Part shown: in pieces, positions 1 to 8,865 of the stretch | Layout: each line of letters opens with the position of its first letter | Numbering within the stretch: the first letter of the stretch is position 1 | Assembly: GCF_023101685.1 (NCBI RefSeq) | Contig: NZ_CP082164.1 | Coordinates: 4,836,001 to 4,900,000, forward strand | Direction: 5' to 3' | Source: Bradyrhizobium sp. 186 | Lineage (GTDB): Bacteria; Pseudomonadota; Alphaproteobacteria; Rhizobiales; Xanthobacteraceae | Length of the DNA: 64,000 nucleotides | The notes under the pieces: model-generated | The model's database searches: none | The model's input: the letters and a program-made list of their open reading frames with translations, nothing else | What the model was told of the DNA's origin: nothing | Made by a program: the position numbers and the translations under genes

Positions 1-132
1 CTTGCCGTCGACGGGAACGGGGAAGAACAAGTCGATCTCGGTCGGACCTTCGGCCAGCGCCGGGAAGGCGAGGGCGCCTGCCATGGTACCTGCGATGGCG
101 AGGCCGAGCATGAGCCTGCGGGAAAACATCAT
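1..132 (-). CDS. ugpB: Extracellular solute-binding protein, UgpB-like (N-terminus only, runs off the window)
   Basis: Only the first 44 codons are present. They read as a start (two consecutive ATGs, the first at 132), a positively charged n-region (MMFSRR), a hydrophobic core and an AlA-type signal peptidase site around residues 27-28, then a mature start EGPTEIDLFFPVPV. A GGAG-type ribosome site lies about 8 bases upstream. It follows two permease genes in the same direction with an 11-bp gap, so it is the periplasmic binding protein of this ABC importer. The mature N-terminus resembles UgpB-type glycerol-phosphate binding proteins. The assignment to this substrate rests mainly on the neighbouring phosphodiesterase and is inference. 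Confidence 0.75.
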   Translation of the reverse strand, partial: MMFSRRLMLGLAIAGTMAGALAFPALAEGPTEIDLFFPVPVDGK

Positions 133-143
133 CGAAAAATCTC

Positions 144-1013
144 CTATTTGATGCCTGAGGTGACGAAAGAGCTGATGAAGCGCTTCTGGAAGATCAGGAA
201 GGTGATGAGCAGCGGCGCGATCACCATGAGCGTGCCCGCGGCGATGGTGCCCCAGGCCTGGGTGCCTTCCGCCGTCGTGGTGAAGACCGACAGTCCGACC
301 GTGAGCGGCCGCTTATCCGGCGAGTTGATCACCATCAGCGGCCACAGGAAGTCGTTCCAATGGCTGGTCACGGAGATGATCGCGAAGGCGGAAAAGCTCG
401 GCAGCGACAGCGGCACATAGATGTGACGGATGCGCTGGAACATGCTGGCGCCGTCGATCAGGGCCGCGTCTTCCAGCTCGGTCGGAATCGCCTCGAAGGC
501 CTGACGCATCAGGAAGGTGCCGAAGGCCGAGGCGAAGAAAGGCATCATCACGCCGGTGAGCGTGTCGTAGAGGCCGAGCTGCGCCACCAGGCTCAAATTC
601 GGCACGATCAGCAGCACCGGCACCAGCATGAGCTGCATCAGGAACAGATAGAAGATCAGCGTCTTGCCGGCGAAGGCGAGGCGCGCGAACGCAAACCCCG
701 CCAGCGTGATCGTGACGAATTGCACCATCAGAATCCCGGTGCAGATGATCGTGGTGTTGAGGACGTAGCACGGGAAATCGCCGATCTCCCAGGCATCCCT
801 GATGTTGTCGAGCGTCGGCCTCAGGCTCGGCATCAGTTCGGCCATCAGGTTGATGCCGTCAGAGGCGGGGCGCAGCGTCGCCACGCCCATCCACAGGAAC
901 GGGATCAGCCAGATGATCGCAAGCAGCACCGTCAGCACGAAGCCGAGCTTCGGCGAGATCTCGCCGCGCGTGGCGAGCGGCGCGTCCTTGAACAGACCAT
1001 CGAACAGCTTCAT
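144..1013 (-). CDS. ugpE: ABC transporter permease, UgpE/MalG type
   Basis: This is an inner-membrane permease of 289 residues, the usual size for MalG/UgpE. About six hydrophobic segments are visible, beginning with LGFVLTVLLAIIWLIPFLW near residues 24-42. The cytoplasmic EAA loop that contacts the ATPase is present (LEDAALIDGASMFQRIRHI, near residues 181-199). Its start overlaps the stop of the UgpA gene by four bases (ATGA), showing translational coupling. No ATPase gene is in the window; it should lie beyond the left edge, after the binding protein. Substrate is inferred from context to be glycerol-3-phosphate or a glycerophosphodiester. Confidence 0.85.
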   Translation of the reverse strand: MKLFDGLFKDAPLATRGEISPKLGFVLTVLLAIIWLIPFLWMGVATLRPASDGINLMAELMPSLRPTLDNIRDAWEIGDFPCYVLNTTIICTGILMVQFVTITLAGFAFARLAFAGKTLIFYLFLMQLMLVPVLLIVPNLSLVAQLGLYDTLTGVMMPFFASAFGTFLMRQAFEAIPTELEDAALIDGASMFQRIRHIYVPLSLPSFSAFAIISVTSHWNDFLWPLMVINSPDKRPLTVGLSVFTTTAEGTQAWGTIAAGTLMVIAPLLITFLIFQKRFISSFVTSGIK

Positions 1014-1960
1014 GGCCCGCCCTCGCGGTTCGCCATCGTGCGGAAGGAGAGCGCGGTGAGCCCCATCAGCGCGGCGAGCGTCAGCAGCGTCGCTGCAGAG
1101 GCCTTGCCGATGTCGTAATGCTCCACTGCCTGCTGGTAGATGTAGAACAGCACGAGGTTGGTCGAGTTGGATGGTCCGCCCTTGGTCATGACGAAGACGT
1201 GGTCGACCTGCGTGACCGCATTGAGCGTGGCGATCACCGTGACGAACAGGAAGGTCGGGCGCAGCTCGGGCAGGATGATGTGGCGCAGGCGCTGGTACGG
1301 CCCGGCGCCGTCGAGATGGGCGGCCTCCATCACGTCCTCGGGCACCGCCTGAAGTCCGGCGAGGAAGAACAGCATGTAGTAGCCCGCGTTCTTCCAGATC
1401 GTGATGATCATGATCGCGTAAAGCGCGATGTCGGAATCGCCGAGCCAGTTCGGCAACACCGGAAGCAGGCTGCCGATGTAATAGTCGAGCAGTCCGACAT
1501 TGGGCAGGAAGATGAACAGGAACAGCGCGGACGCCGCGACCATCGGGATCAGCACCGGCAGGAACAGGGCTGCGCGCAACGCGCTGGTCACGGCGTTGGT
1601 GCGCGCCAGCGCCAGCGCGAACAACAGCGCGAGGGCGATGCTCGGGATCGCCGTGCCGACGGCGTAGATGAGGTTATTCACGACCGCGCCGGTGAAGGCG
1701 GGATCCGCAAGCACCGTACTGATGTTGTCGAGGCCGACGAAGCGGACAGGCGCTTTGGGCGTGGCGCGCTGGTAGAGCGCGTCGACGAACACGCGCCCCA
1801 TCGCGCCGTAGGTGAACAGCGCCAGAAAGACCAGCGACGGGAGTAGCAGCAGATAAGCTGGCAGCGAGGTTTTGAAACCGGTCGTGAACCGCCTCACGAT
1901 GTGCAGTCGCGGCGGCGCCGAGGCCGCGACCGCGAGAGTCGCGGGTTCAGCGAAGCTCAT
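1010..1960 (-). CDS. ugpA: ABC transporter permease, UgpA/MalF type
   Basis: The gene encodes a 316-residue inner-membrane permease partner of the downstream UgpE-like protein. The hydrophobic segment after LPAYLLLLPSLVFLALF begins the membrane domain, and an EAA loop (EDVMEAAHLDGAGPYQRLRH) lies in the C-terminal third. A longer frame extends 20 codons upstream into the phosphodiesterase gene. I chose ATG 1960 (MSFAEPATLA) because it starts one base after the phosphodiesterase stop at 1962, a typical operon junction. Family knowledge: UgpA and UgpE form the heterodimeric channel of sugar-phosphate importers. Confidence 0.85.
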   Translation of the reverse strand: MSFAEPATLAVAASAPPRLHIVRRFTTGFKTSLPAYLLLLPSLVFLALFTYGAMGRVFVDALYQRATPKAPVRFVGLDNISTVLADPAFTGAVVNNLIYAVGTAIPSIALALLFALALARTNAVTSALRAALFLPVLIPMVAASALFLFIFLPNVGLLDYYIGSLLPVLPNWLGDSDIALYAIMIITIWKNAGYYMLFFLAGLQAVPEDVMEAAHLDGAGPYQRLRHIILPELRPTFLFVTVIATLNAVTQVDHVFVMTKGGPSNSTNLVLFYIYQQAVEHYDIGKASAATLLTLAALMGLTALSFRTMANREGGP

Positions 1961-1961
1961 C

Positions 1962-2810
1962 TCACCGCGCCGGGAAATTGAGCGCATAGTCGCGGTCGTC
2001 CACTCCCGCCGGTGCGGCAAAGGGGAAACGCAGACTGGTGTCGAGGAAGTCGTGGCTGTGCACGACCAGGTTCTCGCCGTCGATCAGCACCACGCCATAG
2101 GCTGGCGGCTCGTGGCTCGCCAGATGCGGCGCGTTGGCATCGAGCTCGAACCAGACCTGATGGTTGGTGCCGCGCAGCGTCGAGAACGGGATATTGCCAT
2201 AGCTGCCGAAGATCGGCCGGTGCACATGGCCGAAGAAAAGGTGACGGATGCGCGAACGATATGGCCCGATCACCTCGGCAAATTCGGCGCTCTGCGCCAG
2301 CGCGATCTCGTCCATCGCGAGTACGCCGACGGGGAAGGGCGGATGATGCATGAACACGACGAACGGCGTGTCGGTTGGAGCTGCGGCAAGTGTGCTCGCA
2401 AGCCAGCCGAGGCGCTTTGCGCACATCTCGCCGGCATGGCTGGTCTCGTCCAGCGTGTCGAGGAAGACGAACAGGCCGTGCTCGGTGGTCCGCGTCCCCT
2501 GCACAAAACCGTTGGGATCGCGCGGCGCAGCCTTCAGCCCGTCGAGGCAGGCGACGCGGCGGTCGTGATTGCCGACCATGGCGATGTAGGGAATTTTTAG
2601 CGCGGTCATCGCTTCGGCGAAATTCGCGTAGGACGCGGGCTCGCCCCAATGGGTGAGGTCGCCGGTCACGACCGCGAAGGCGGCATCGGACTGATGCTTG
2701 TTGATGTCGGCAATCGCAGCGTCCAGCCGGGCGCGCGGATCGAGGCCATAGAGCTTTTGTCCCGGGCCCGCGAGATGCGTATCGGTGATGTGGATGAATT
2801 TGAAGGGCAT
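1962..2810 (-). CDS. Metallophosphoesterase, GpdQ-like glycerophosphodiesterase / class III cyclic nucleotide phosphodiesterase
   Basis: The 282-residue cytoplasmic protein has all binuclear-metal motifs: D10-x-H12, G50-D51, G80-N81-H82-D83, the MHHPP histidine motif and GHVH. It is more like GpdQ of Enterobacter than a plain cAMP phosphodiesterase. Both proteins share a G-x-KLYG stretch after the DTH motif, FMHHPP followed by a conserved M-D, and an STLxGTxHQV segment (comparison from memory, not an alignment). First gene of the transporter operon, one base before ugpA. The natural job would be to split glycerophosphodiesters imported by the Ugp system. Activity on 3',5'-cAMP is an alternative that sequence alone does not exclude. 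Confidence 0.8.
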   Translation of the reverse strand: MPFKFIHITDTHLAGPGQKLYGLDPRARLDAAIADINKHQSDAAFAVVTGDLTHWGEPASYANFAEAMTALKIPYIAMVGNHDRRVACLDGLKAAPRDPNGFVQGTRTTEHGLFVFLDTLDETSHAGEMCAKRLGWLASTLAAAPTDTPFVVFMHHPPFPVGVLAMDEIALAQSAEFAEVIGPYRSRIRHLFFGHVHRPIFGSYGNIPFSTLRGTNHQVWFELDANAPHLASHEPPAYGVVLIDGENLVVHSHDFLDTSLRFPFAAPAGVDDRDYALNFPAR

Positions 2811-2940
2811 GGCACGCTGTCGGGCTGTTGGAGGATGGTCGCCTCCGGCAAGACGGCCCGTCAGCCCGTTAGAGCGCGAGTGTTTCAGTTTGATGACAGC
2901 GGTTCCTGCGGGCGGGACATGTCCACAACGTCCGCCGCGC

Positions 2941-2971
2941 GGGATGGATTAGCGGAAGGCGTAATCCACCC
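2941..2971. repeat. REP-like palindrome between the ugp operon and selO
   Basis: A near-perfect hairpin in a 200-bp gap: GGATGGATTAGC, a GGAAG loop, then GCGTAATCCACCC. It has the form of the short dispersed palindromes that are common in rhizobial intergenic regions. The gap lies upstream of the minus-strand phosphodiesterase gene and at the 3' end of selO, so it could also act as an mRNA 3' structure for selO. I see no other gene or site in 2811-3010. Confidence 0.55.
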
Positions 2972-3010
2972 GTGAACCAATTAAAAGTGGTGGCGAAGAT
3001 TGGCCGCGCC

Positions 3011-4486
3011 TCACGTCCCGCAGAACGTCTGCAACACGCGCTGATCCGGCAGCGGCGGATCGGCGTAGGCGGCGTAGTCCGGCTGGTCCTCGTACGGCTT
3101 GGCCAAGACCTTCACCAGCTCCTCGAACGGCGCGTAGTCGTCGTTGTTGACGGCGGCCTGGATCACGGCCTCGACGCGGTGATTGCGCGGGATGAAGACG
3201 GGATTGACGGCGTTCATGGCGGTCTGCCGCTCGGCGGCGGTCTGCGGCTCCGCGGCGATACGCTCGCGCCAGCGTTTGGCCCAGTCGTCGAAGGCTGCGG
3301 GGTCCATGAACTCTGCGCGCGCGTCGTCAGCAGCCGGATCTCCCGCGGCATCGCCGAGCTTGCGGAAGGTGAGGGTGAAGTCGGCGGTGTTCTTGGCCAT
3401 CGCATCCAGCAAATCCTGGATCAGCGCCTCGTCGCCGTCGCGCTCCGTGAACAGGCCGACCTTCTTGCGCAGGCCCGCCTGATACGCCTTGCTGAAGATG
3501 TCGGGAAACGCACCGAGAATCTCCTGCGCCTGCTCGATCGCCTTGTCCTGCTCCTCGCCGAACAGCGGCAGCAGGCACTCTGCGAGCCGCGTCAGATTCC
3601 ACAGCGCGATGCGCGGCTGGTTGGCGTAGGCGTAGCGGCCCGTCTCGTCGATCGAGGAAAACACCTGCGCGGGATCGTAGGCGTCCATGAAGGCGCAGGG
3701 ACCGTAATCGATGGTCTCGCCGGAGATCGAGCTGTTGTCGGTGTTCATCACGCCGTGGATGAAGCCGACCAGCAGCCAGCGCGCGACGAGTTCGGCCTGG
3801 CGCGCGACCACGCCGGCGAGCAGCGCGTGATAGGGCCGCTCGGTGCCGAGCAGCTCCGGATAGTGGCGGGCGATGACGTGATCGGCGAGCTGGCGGATCG
3901 CGTCGGTGTCGCGGCGAACCGCAAAATACTGGAAGGTGCCGACGCGGATGTGGCTCGCGGCGACGCGGGTCAGCACCGCGCCCGGCAGCGCGGTCTCGCG
4001 GATGACGTGCTCGCCGGTGACGACGGCGGCGAGCGAGCGCGTGGTCGGGATGCCCAGCGCGAACATGGCTTCGCTGACAATGTATTCGCGCAAGACCGGC
4101 CCGAGCGCGGCGCGGCCATCGCCGCGGCGGGAGAACGGGGTAGGGCCGCTTCCCTTGAGCTGGATGTCGCGGCGGACGCCGTTCCTGTCGATGACCTCGC
4201 CGAGCAGGACCGCCCTTCCGTCGCCGAGTTGAGGAACAAACTGCCCGAACTGGTGGCCGGCATAGGCCATGGCGATGGGATCGGCGCCGGCTGGAAGCGT
4301 CTTTCCGGCCAGAATCTCGGCGCCCTCCGGCGTCTCCAGCAGGTCGGGATCGAGCCCGAGCTGGACCGCCAGCGGCCGGTTCAGCTTGATCAGCCGGGGG
4401 GCTGCGACAGGGGTCGGCGCGACACGGGCGAAGAAAGCGTCCGGCAGCGCCGAATAGGAGTTCTGGAAGGGGAAATGGATCGTCAT
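3011..4486 (-). CDS. selO: Protein adenylyltransferase SelO (YdiU/UPF0061 family)
   Basis: The 491-residue protein has the length and full motif set of SelO pseudokinases, which transfer AMP from ATP to protein hydroxyl groups, with redox homeostasis as the known role in E. coli. Visible motifs include AYAGHQFGQF with QLGDGRA (around residues 75-91), KGSGPTPFSRRGDGRAALG (near 133) and the catalytic-loop/metal region NTDNSSISGETIDYGPCAF. The C-terminus ends FCGT, so a cysteine occupies the region where some family members carry a redox-active C-terminal Cys or selenocysteine. Monocistronic by appearance. Divergent from aspS with a 193-bp gap. Confidence 0.93.
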   Translation of the reverse strand: MTIHFPFQNSYSALPDAFFARVAPTPVAAPRLIKLNRPLAVQLGLDPDLLETPEGAEILAGKTLPAGADPIAMAYAGHQFGQFVPQLGDGRAVLLGEVIDRNGVRRDIQLKGSGPTPFSRRGDGRAALGPVLREYIVSEAMFALGIPTTRSLAAVVTGEHVIRETALPGAVLTRVAASHIRVGTFQYFAVRRDTDAIRQLADHVIARHYPELLGTERPYHALLAGVVARQAELVARWLLVGFIHGVMNTDNSSISGETIDYGPCAFMDAYDPAQVFSSIDETGRYAYANQPRIALWNLTRLAECLLPLFGEEQDKAIEQAQEILGAFPDIFSKAYQAGLRKKVGLFTERDGDEALIQDLLDAMAKNTADFTLTFRKLGDAAGDPAADDARAEFMDPAAFDDWAKRWRERIAAEPQTAAERQTAMNAVNPVFIPRNHRVEAVIQAAVNNDDYAPFEELVKVLAKPYEDQPDYAAYADPPLPDQRVLQTFCGT

Positions 4487-4679
4487 GGCCTAAAGATAGG
4501 CGGGGAATGCCGATCGGCAAAGGCCCGGGCCTTGATTGGGCGAAAATGGGCGGTTCGGGCCCAAAACAGGCCGTTCCCTTGGTTGCCGCCCCCGGCCTCG
4601 TCGGGTAAACCCTGCCGCAACTTTGGACCGGCCGTTTCGGCCGTCCGATTCGATCCTCAGACATCATTTTGGGACGACC

Positions 4680-6455
4680 ATGCATCGCTACCGGTCACAT
4701 ACATGCGGCGCGCTCCGCGAGAGCAACATCGGCGAGACGATCCGCCTCTCGGGCTGGGTCCATCGCGTTCGCGACCATGGCGGCGTGCTGTTCATCGACT
4801 TGCGCGACCATTACGGCCTGACCCAGTGCGTGGTCGATCCGGACTCGCCGGCGTTCTCGCGGGCCGAAAAATTGCGCTCGGAATTCGTGGTGCGGATGGA
4901 CGGCAAGGCCCGCCGCCGCCCCGAAGGCACCGACAATGACGATTTGCCGACCGGCAAGATCGAGATCTATGTCAGCGAGATCGAGGTGCTGGGCCCGGCG
5001 GGCGACCTGCCGCTGCCGGTGTTCGGCGACCAGGAATATCCCGAGGACATCAGGCTCAAGTATCGCTTCCTCGACCTGCGTCGCGAGAAGCTGCACCAGA
5101 ACATTATGACGCGCGTCGCGATCATCGACTCCATGCGCAGCCGCATGAAGGGGCAGGGCTTCTTCGAGTTCAACACCCCGATCCTGACCGCATCCTCGCC
5201 GGAAGGCGCGCGCGACTTTTTGGTGCCCTCGCGCATCCATCCCGGCAAGTTCTATGCGCTGCCGCAGGCGCCGCAGCAGTACAAGCAGCTGCTGATGATG
5301 TCGGGCTTCGACCGCTACTTCCAGATCGCGCCCTGTTTCCGCGACGAGGACCCGCGCGCCGACCGCCTGCCGGGCGAGTTCTACCAGCTCGACGTGGAAA
5401 TGAGCTTCGTTACGCAAGATGACGTCTTCGCGGCGATGGAGCCCGTGATCACGGGCGTGTTCGAGGAGTTCGCCAAGGGCAAGCCGGTGACGAAGGGCTG
5501 GCGCCGGATTCCGTTCGCGGAAGCACTGCGAAAGTACGGCAGCGACAAGCCGGACTTGCGCAACCCCATCGAGATGCAGGACGTATCAGAGCATTTCCGC
5601 GGCTCCGGCTTCAAGGTGTTCGCGCGCATGCTCGAAGACCCCAAGAACCAGGTCTGGGCGATCCCGGCGCCGGGCGGCGGCTCGCGCGCGTTCTGCGACC
5701 GCATGAATTCCTGGGCGCAGGGCGAGGGCCAGCCGGGCCTTGGCTACATCATGTGGCGTGAGGGCGGCGAGGGCGCCGGACCGCTCGCGAACAACATCGG
5801 GCCCGAGCGCACCGCTGCGATCCGCGCGCAGATCGGCGTCAAGGAAGGCGACGCCGCCTTTTTCGTCGCCGGCGATCCCGACAAGTTCTGGAAGTTTTCA
5901 GGCCTTGCCCGCAACAAGGTCGGCGAGGAGCTGAACCTCACCGACAAGGAGCGGTTCGAGCTCGCCTGGATCGTCGACTTCCCGATGTACGAGTACAACG
6001 AGGACGACAAGAAGATCGACTTCTCGCACAACCCGTTCTCGATGCCGCAGGGCGGCCTTGACGCGCTCAAGGGCCAGGACCCGCTCACGATCAAGGCGTT
6101 CCAGTACGACATCACCTGCAACGGCTACGAGATCGCCTCGGGCGGCATCCGCAACCACGTGCCGGAAGCGATGGTGAAGGCGTTCGAGATCGCGGGCTAT
6201 GGCGAGCAGGAAGTGGTCGAGCGCTTCGGCGGCATGTACCGCGCCTTCCAGTACGGCGCTCCGCCGCATGGCGGCATGGCCGCGGGCGTCGACCGCATCG
6301 TCATGCTTCTCTGCGGCACCAACAACCTGCGCGAGATCTCGCTGTTCCCGATGAACCAGCAAGCCATGGACTTGCTGATGGGCGCGCCCTCGGAGGCCAC
6401 CACCAAGCAGCTCCGCGAGCTGCATGTGCGGGTGAACCTGCCGCAGAAGAGCTGA
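4680..6455 (+). CDS. aspS: Aspartyl-tRNA synthetase, bacterial type
   Basis: Cytoplasmic class II aminoacyl-tRNA synthetase of 591 residues, the usual bacterial length because of the GAD insertion domain. The order is an N-terminal anticodon-binding OB fold ([19 protein letters not shown]), the catalytic core with motif 2 ([10 protein letters not shown]) and QAPQQYKQ, the GAD insertion, and motif 3 ([11 protein letters not shown]) near the C-terminus. The open frame extends 48 codons upstream, but ATG 4680 ([10 protein letters not shown]) matches the family N-terminus. In alphaproteobacteria lacking AsnRS this enzyme often also charges tRNA-Asn. The window cannot show which applies. Confidence 0.97.
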   Translation: MHRYRSHTCGALRESNIGETIRLSGWVHRVRDHGGVLFIDLRDHYGLTQCVVDPDSPAFSRAEKLRSEFVVRMDGKARRRPEGTDNDDLPTGKIEIYVSEIEVLGPAGDLPLPVFGDQEYPEDIRLKYRFLDLRREKLHQNIMTRVAIIDSMRSRMKGQGFFEFNTPILTASSPEGARDFLVPSRIHPGKFYALPQAPQQYKQLLMMSGFDRYFQIAPCFRDEDPRADRLPGEFYQLDVEMSFVTQDDVFAAMEPVITGVFEEFAKGKPVTKGWRRIPFAEALRKYGSDKPDLRNPIEMQDVSEHFRGSGFKVFARMLEDPKNQVWAIPAPGGGSRAFCDRMNSWAQGEGQPGLGYIMWREGGEGAGPLANNIGPERTAAIRAQIGVKEGDAAFFVAGDPDKFWKFSGLARNKVGEELNLTDKERFELAWIVDFPMYEYNEDDKKIDFSHNPFSMPQGGLDALKGQDPLTIKAFQYDITCNGYEIASGGIRNHVPEAMVKAFEIAGYGEQEVVERFGGMYRAFQYGAPPHGGMAAGVDRIVMLLCGTNNLREISLFPMNQQAMDLLMGAPSEATTKQLRELHVRVNLPQKS

Positions 6456-6470
6456 GCTGCCGCTTCTTTA

Positions 6471-6614
6471 CCTCGCCCCGCTTGCGGGGAGAGGTCGGAT
6501 CGCATCGTAGATGCGATCCGGGTGAGGGGGGACTCTCCGCGAGTCCAAATTGTCACCGTGATTGTGGAAGCAGCCCCTCACCCCAACCCTCTCCCCGTAA
6601 GAACGGGGCGAGGG
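6471..6614. repeat. Dispersed ~144-bp palindromic intergenic repeat, copy 1
   Basis: Begins CCTCGCCCCGCTTGCGGGGA and ends with the inverse, CCCCGTAAGAACGGGGCGAGG, so the whole unit can fold on itself. The inner parts ATCGCATCGTAGATGCGAT and GGACTCTCCGCGAGTCC are further hairpins. A second copy with the same outer and inner segments is at 55614-55757. The variable part is the second hairpin, whose stem sequence differs while its pairing is kept, which suggests selection on structure. Located just after aspS and before the convergent 6638-8617 gene. Confidence 0.85.
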
Positions 6615-6637
6615 AGCGCAGCCACGTTCGCGGCTTT

Positions 6638-8617
6638 CTACAACCCCGTCGACGCCTCGATCCGAAATTGCGCGAGGGCTACGATCGGCTCGTTGCTCAG
6701 GAGGTTCATGAGCTGAACCACCGGTACCTTGCCGAGCGGCGTCAGCTTTATGGCGAGCGTCTGGCCCGAGGTTGCGACGAAGCTCGCGAACGCATCCACC
6801 GCCGCCCTGATGTCGGGATTGGCGGAAGCGATCTGCTCACCCCTTGCCCTGATCAGCTCGACAATGGTGCTGCGCGCAGCGTCACGGCTGACGTTCTGCA
6901 TGCGCGCGAACTGCGCCACGACCAGATCGATGGCGCCGTTGTCGCGCAAGGAGAGCTCGATCGCACCGGTCTCGATCTGCGCGGCCTGGCCCATCGCTTG
7001 CGCCGGATCAGCTGAGAACACGCCGCGCGGCACGCTGGCGAGCGCGAGGCGGGCCTGCGCCTTGGCGAGATTGCCGAGATCGATGGTGACGGGCGCGAGC
7101 GCGAAAGCCCCCGACGCCTCCGTCCAGGCCGCACCGAGATCGAGGTTGATTGCCAGTTTGTCGATGCCGGCCATGGTCAGCGGCAGCTGTGCCGGATTGG
7201 TCCGATCGGTCGGGGCGACCATCTTCACGACCAGATTGGCCTTGCTCGGAATCGAGCCGACCAATTGTCCCCAGTTCAGGCTGATCGTGTCGATGGTGAC
7301 GAGCTGCCGTGTGTTCTTGTAGGGCGTGACCGCGCCCTTGATTTCGGCGCCGTCGAGCGCCCGGAACAGGCCCAGCATCTGATCTGGCGACGGCGCCTGT
7401 CCGGGATTGATGAGGCCTGCCGTCCAGCGCAACAGGTGCGTCGGGCTGAGCGACTTGAGTGCGAAGCGCTCCATCTTGATCTGGCCTTGCGGCGTGGGCG
7501 CATCGAGGCCCTCGAGCGCAAACTCGCCTTGGTCGTATTTGACGGCATTGAGCCGCGCGGTCCCTTGCGGTGTGCCGAGCGATAGATTGCGAACGCCGAC
7601 TTTGCCGATCAGCAAGCCTTCATAAACGCCGGCAAATTTCTCAATAATGTCGCGCGCCTGCGCAGGCGTCGGAGGGGCCGACTGATCTTGCGGCAGCGCG
7701 GCCAGCATCTCGGCCATCCGGAATTTCGACGGCTTGATTGCGAGATCATCGACCGTGATGCTGTCGATCTGCATGCGCACGCCTTGCGTGGACGTCAGGA
7801 CATAGGGGCCGGTCGAGATTTGCCTGTAAACCCGGTGGTAGCTGTCGTCATTCGCCTTCTCTGGATCGAAGCTCGCGAGCATGGCGGTCATGTCGAGATC
7901 ATTCATGACCAGGTTGGACAGCTCGCCCGTGATCTTCTCGGATTTGCCCGGCTGCGGCACCTGCATGGTGAAGGTGAAGCGATCTGCGTTGGTTGCATCG
8001 GCCTTGCCGCGGCGCAGGTTGCGGATCTGTAGACCTGAATAGGCCATGTCGCCGATGTTGGACGCGCTCGAGCCGGAATTGGTGGTGGTGGCGATGGTAA
8101 TGGTCGGCACCAGAATTGAAGACGCCGTGACGCGTCCAAGCTGCTCGAGCCAAAAGCGGTAGAGGTCGACGATAGAGCCCGATGCCCGCGCATCCGGAAG
8201 ACGAAGCTCGCCGGTGTAGTCCCGTACCGCGGCCTGCGGGATCTTATAGGTGGCTTTGAGCTGCGAGGGACCAACTGCGGTGTCGACCGTGAACTCGATG
8301 CCCGATACGTCGATGGTTTCGGCGGAGAAGCGCGCATCGTCGATCTGGCGAACGCCAGCTGCCTTGATGCCGGTGATCCTGGCATTCAACTGCGACTGCG
8401 GGCCTGGATCGACCGCGATGTCCTCGATCGTCAGCGTCCGGCTGATCACGTCGAACGCGATCTTGCCGTGGCTCGCCTTGCCGCCCTGGCTGCGGATATG
8501 CTCGAACGTCGCCTCGATCTCAGCGGTGGCGCGATGTTTTGCGTAGAGGTTGAAGCCGAACCATCCGCCCGCGGCCAGCACGGCCGCCGCGATCAGGCCG
8601 ATCAGGATTCGCTTCAT
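6638..8617 (-). CDS. Conserved membrane-anchored periplasmic protein of unknown function
   Basis: The protein has 659 residues, starting MKRILIGLIAAAVLAAGGWF (an N-terminal transmembrane or uncleaved signal segment with few charges). The rest is soluble with alternating hydrophobic residues, as in large beta-rich periplasmic proteins. I chose ATG 8617 over an upstream in-frame codon because it puts the positive charges directly before the hydrophobic core, with a GGAG about 10 bases upstream. The architecture resembles DUF945/YdgA or AsmA-like envelope proteins, but I could not find a diagnostic motif, so no function is given. It stands alone, divergent from maeB. Confidence 0.75.
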   Translation of the reverse strand: MKRILIGLIAAAVLAAGGWFGFNLYAKHRATAEIEATFEHIRSQGGKASHGKIAFDVISRTLTIEDIAVDPGPQSQLNARITGIKAAGVRQIDDARFSAETIDVSGIEFTVDTAVGPSQLKATYKIPQAAVRDYTGELRLPDARASGSIVDLYRFWLEQLGRVTASSILVPTITIATTTNSGSSASNIGDMAYSGLQIRNLRRGKADATNADRFTFTMQVPQPGKSEKITGELSNLVMNDLDMTAMLASFDPEKANDDSYHRVYRQISTGPYVLTSTQGVRMQIDSITVDDLAIKPSKFRMAEMLAALPQDQSAPPTPAQARDIIEKFAGVYEGLLIGKVGVRNLSLGTPQGTARLNAVKYDQGEFALEGLDAPTPQGQIKMERFALKSLSPTHLLRWTAGLINPGQAPSPDQMLGLFRALDGAEIKGAVTPYKNTRQLVTIDTISLNWGQLVGSIPSKANLVVKMVAPTDRTNPAQLPLTMAGIDKLAINLDLGAAWTEASGAFALAPVTIDLGNLAKAQARLALASVPRGVFSADPAQAMGQAAQIETGAIELSLRDNGAIDLVVAQFARMQNVSRDAARSTIVELIRARGEQIASANPDIRAAVDAFASFVATSGQTLAIKLTPLGKVPVVQLMNLLSNEPIVALAQFRIEASTGL

Positions 8618-8865
8618 TCCTCTGGCTCCAGTTGCCCATTGTGCACCGCGCAACCTGCCATATTCGCAAAGCCTTGTGCGGTCCAGGGAAAGCTATGGTT
8701 TTCAAATATTTGAATGCGCGGTCTGTTGATGGGTCCGCAATCGGATGTTGCCACCGGGGCGTGGGCCGTGCTTCATCCCGTTTCCATGACCCGGAATACC
8801 GTCCGAACGGGCGGCCGCTCCAAATCATGCATTTTCGAGGCCGGTAACGCGAGGCGAGACACCGC

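Noticed and set aside
2972..4939. Very long open frame on the plus strand opposite selO
   Set aside because: Composition (many His, Arg, Asp, Gly) is the mirror of a high-GC gene; no domain is recognisable and selO on the other strand has a full set of motifs.
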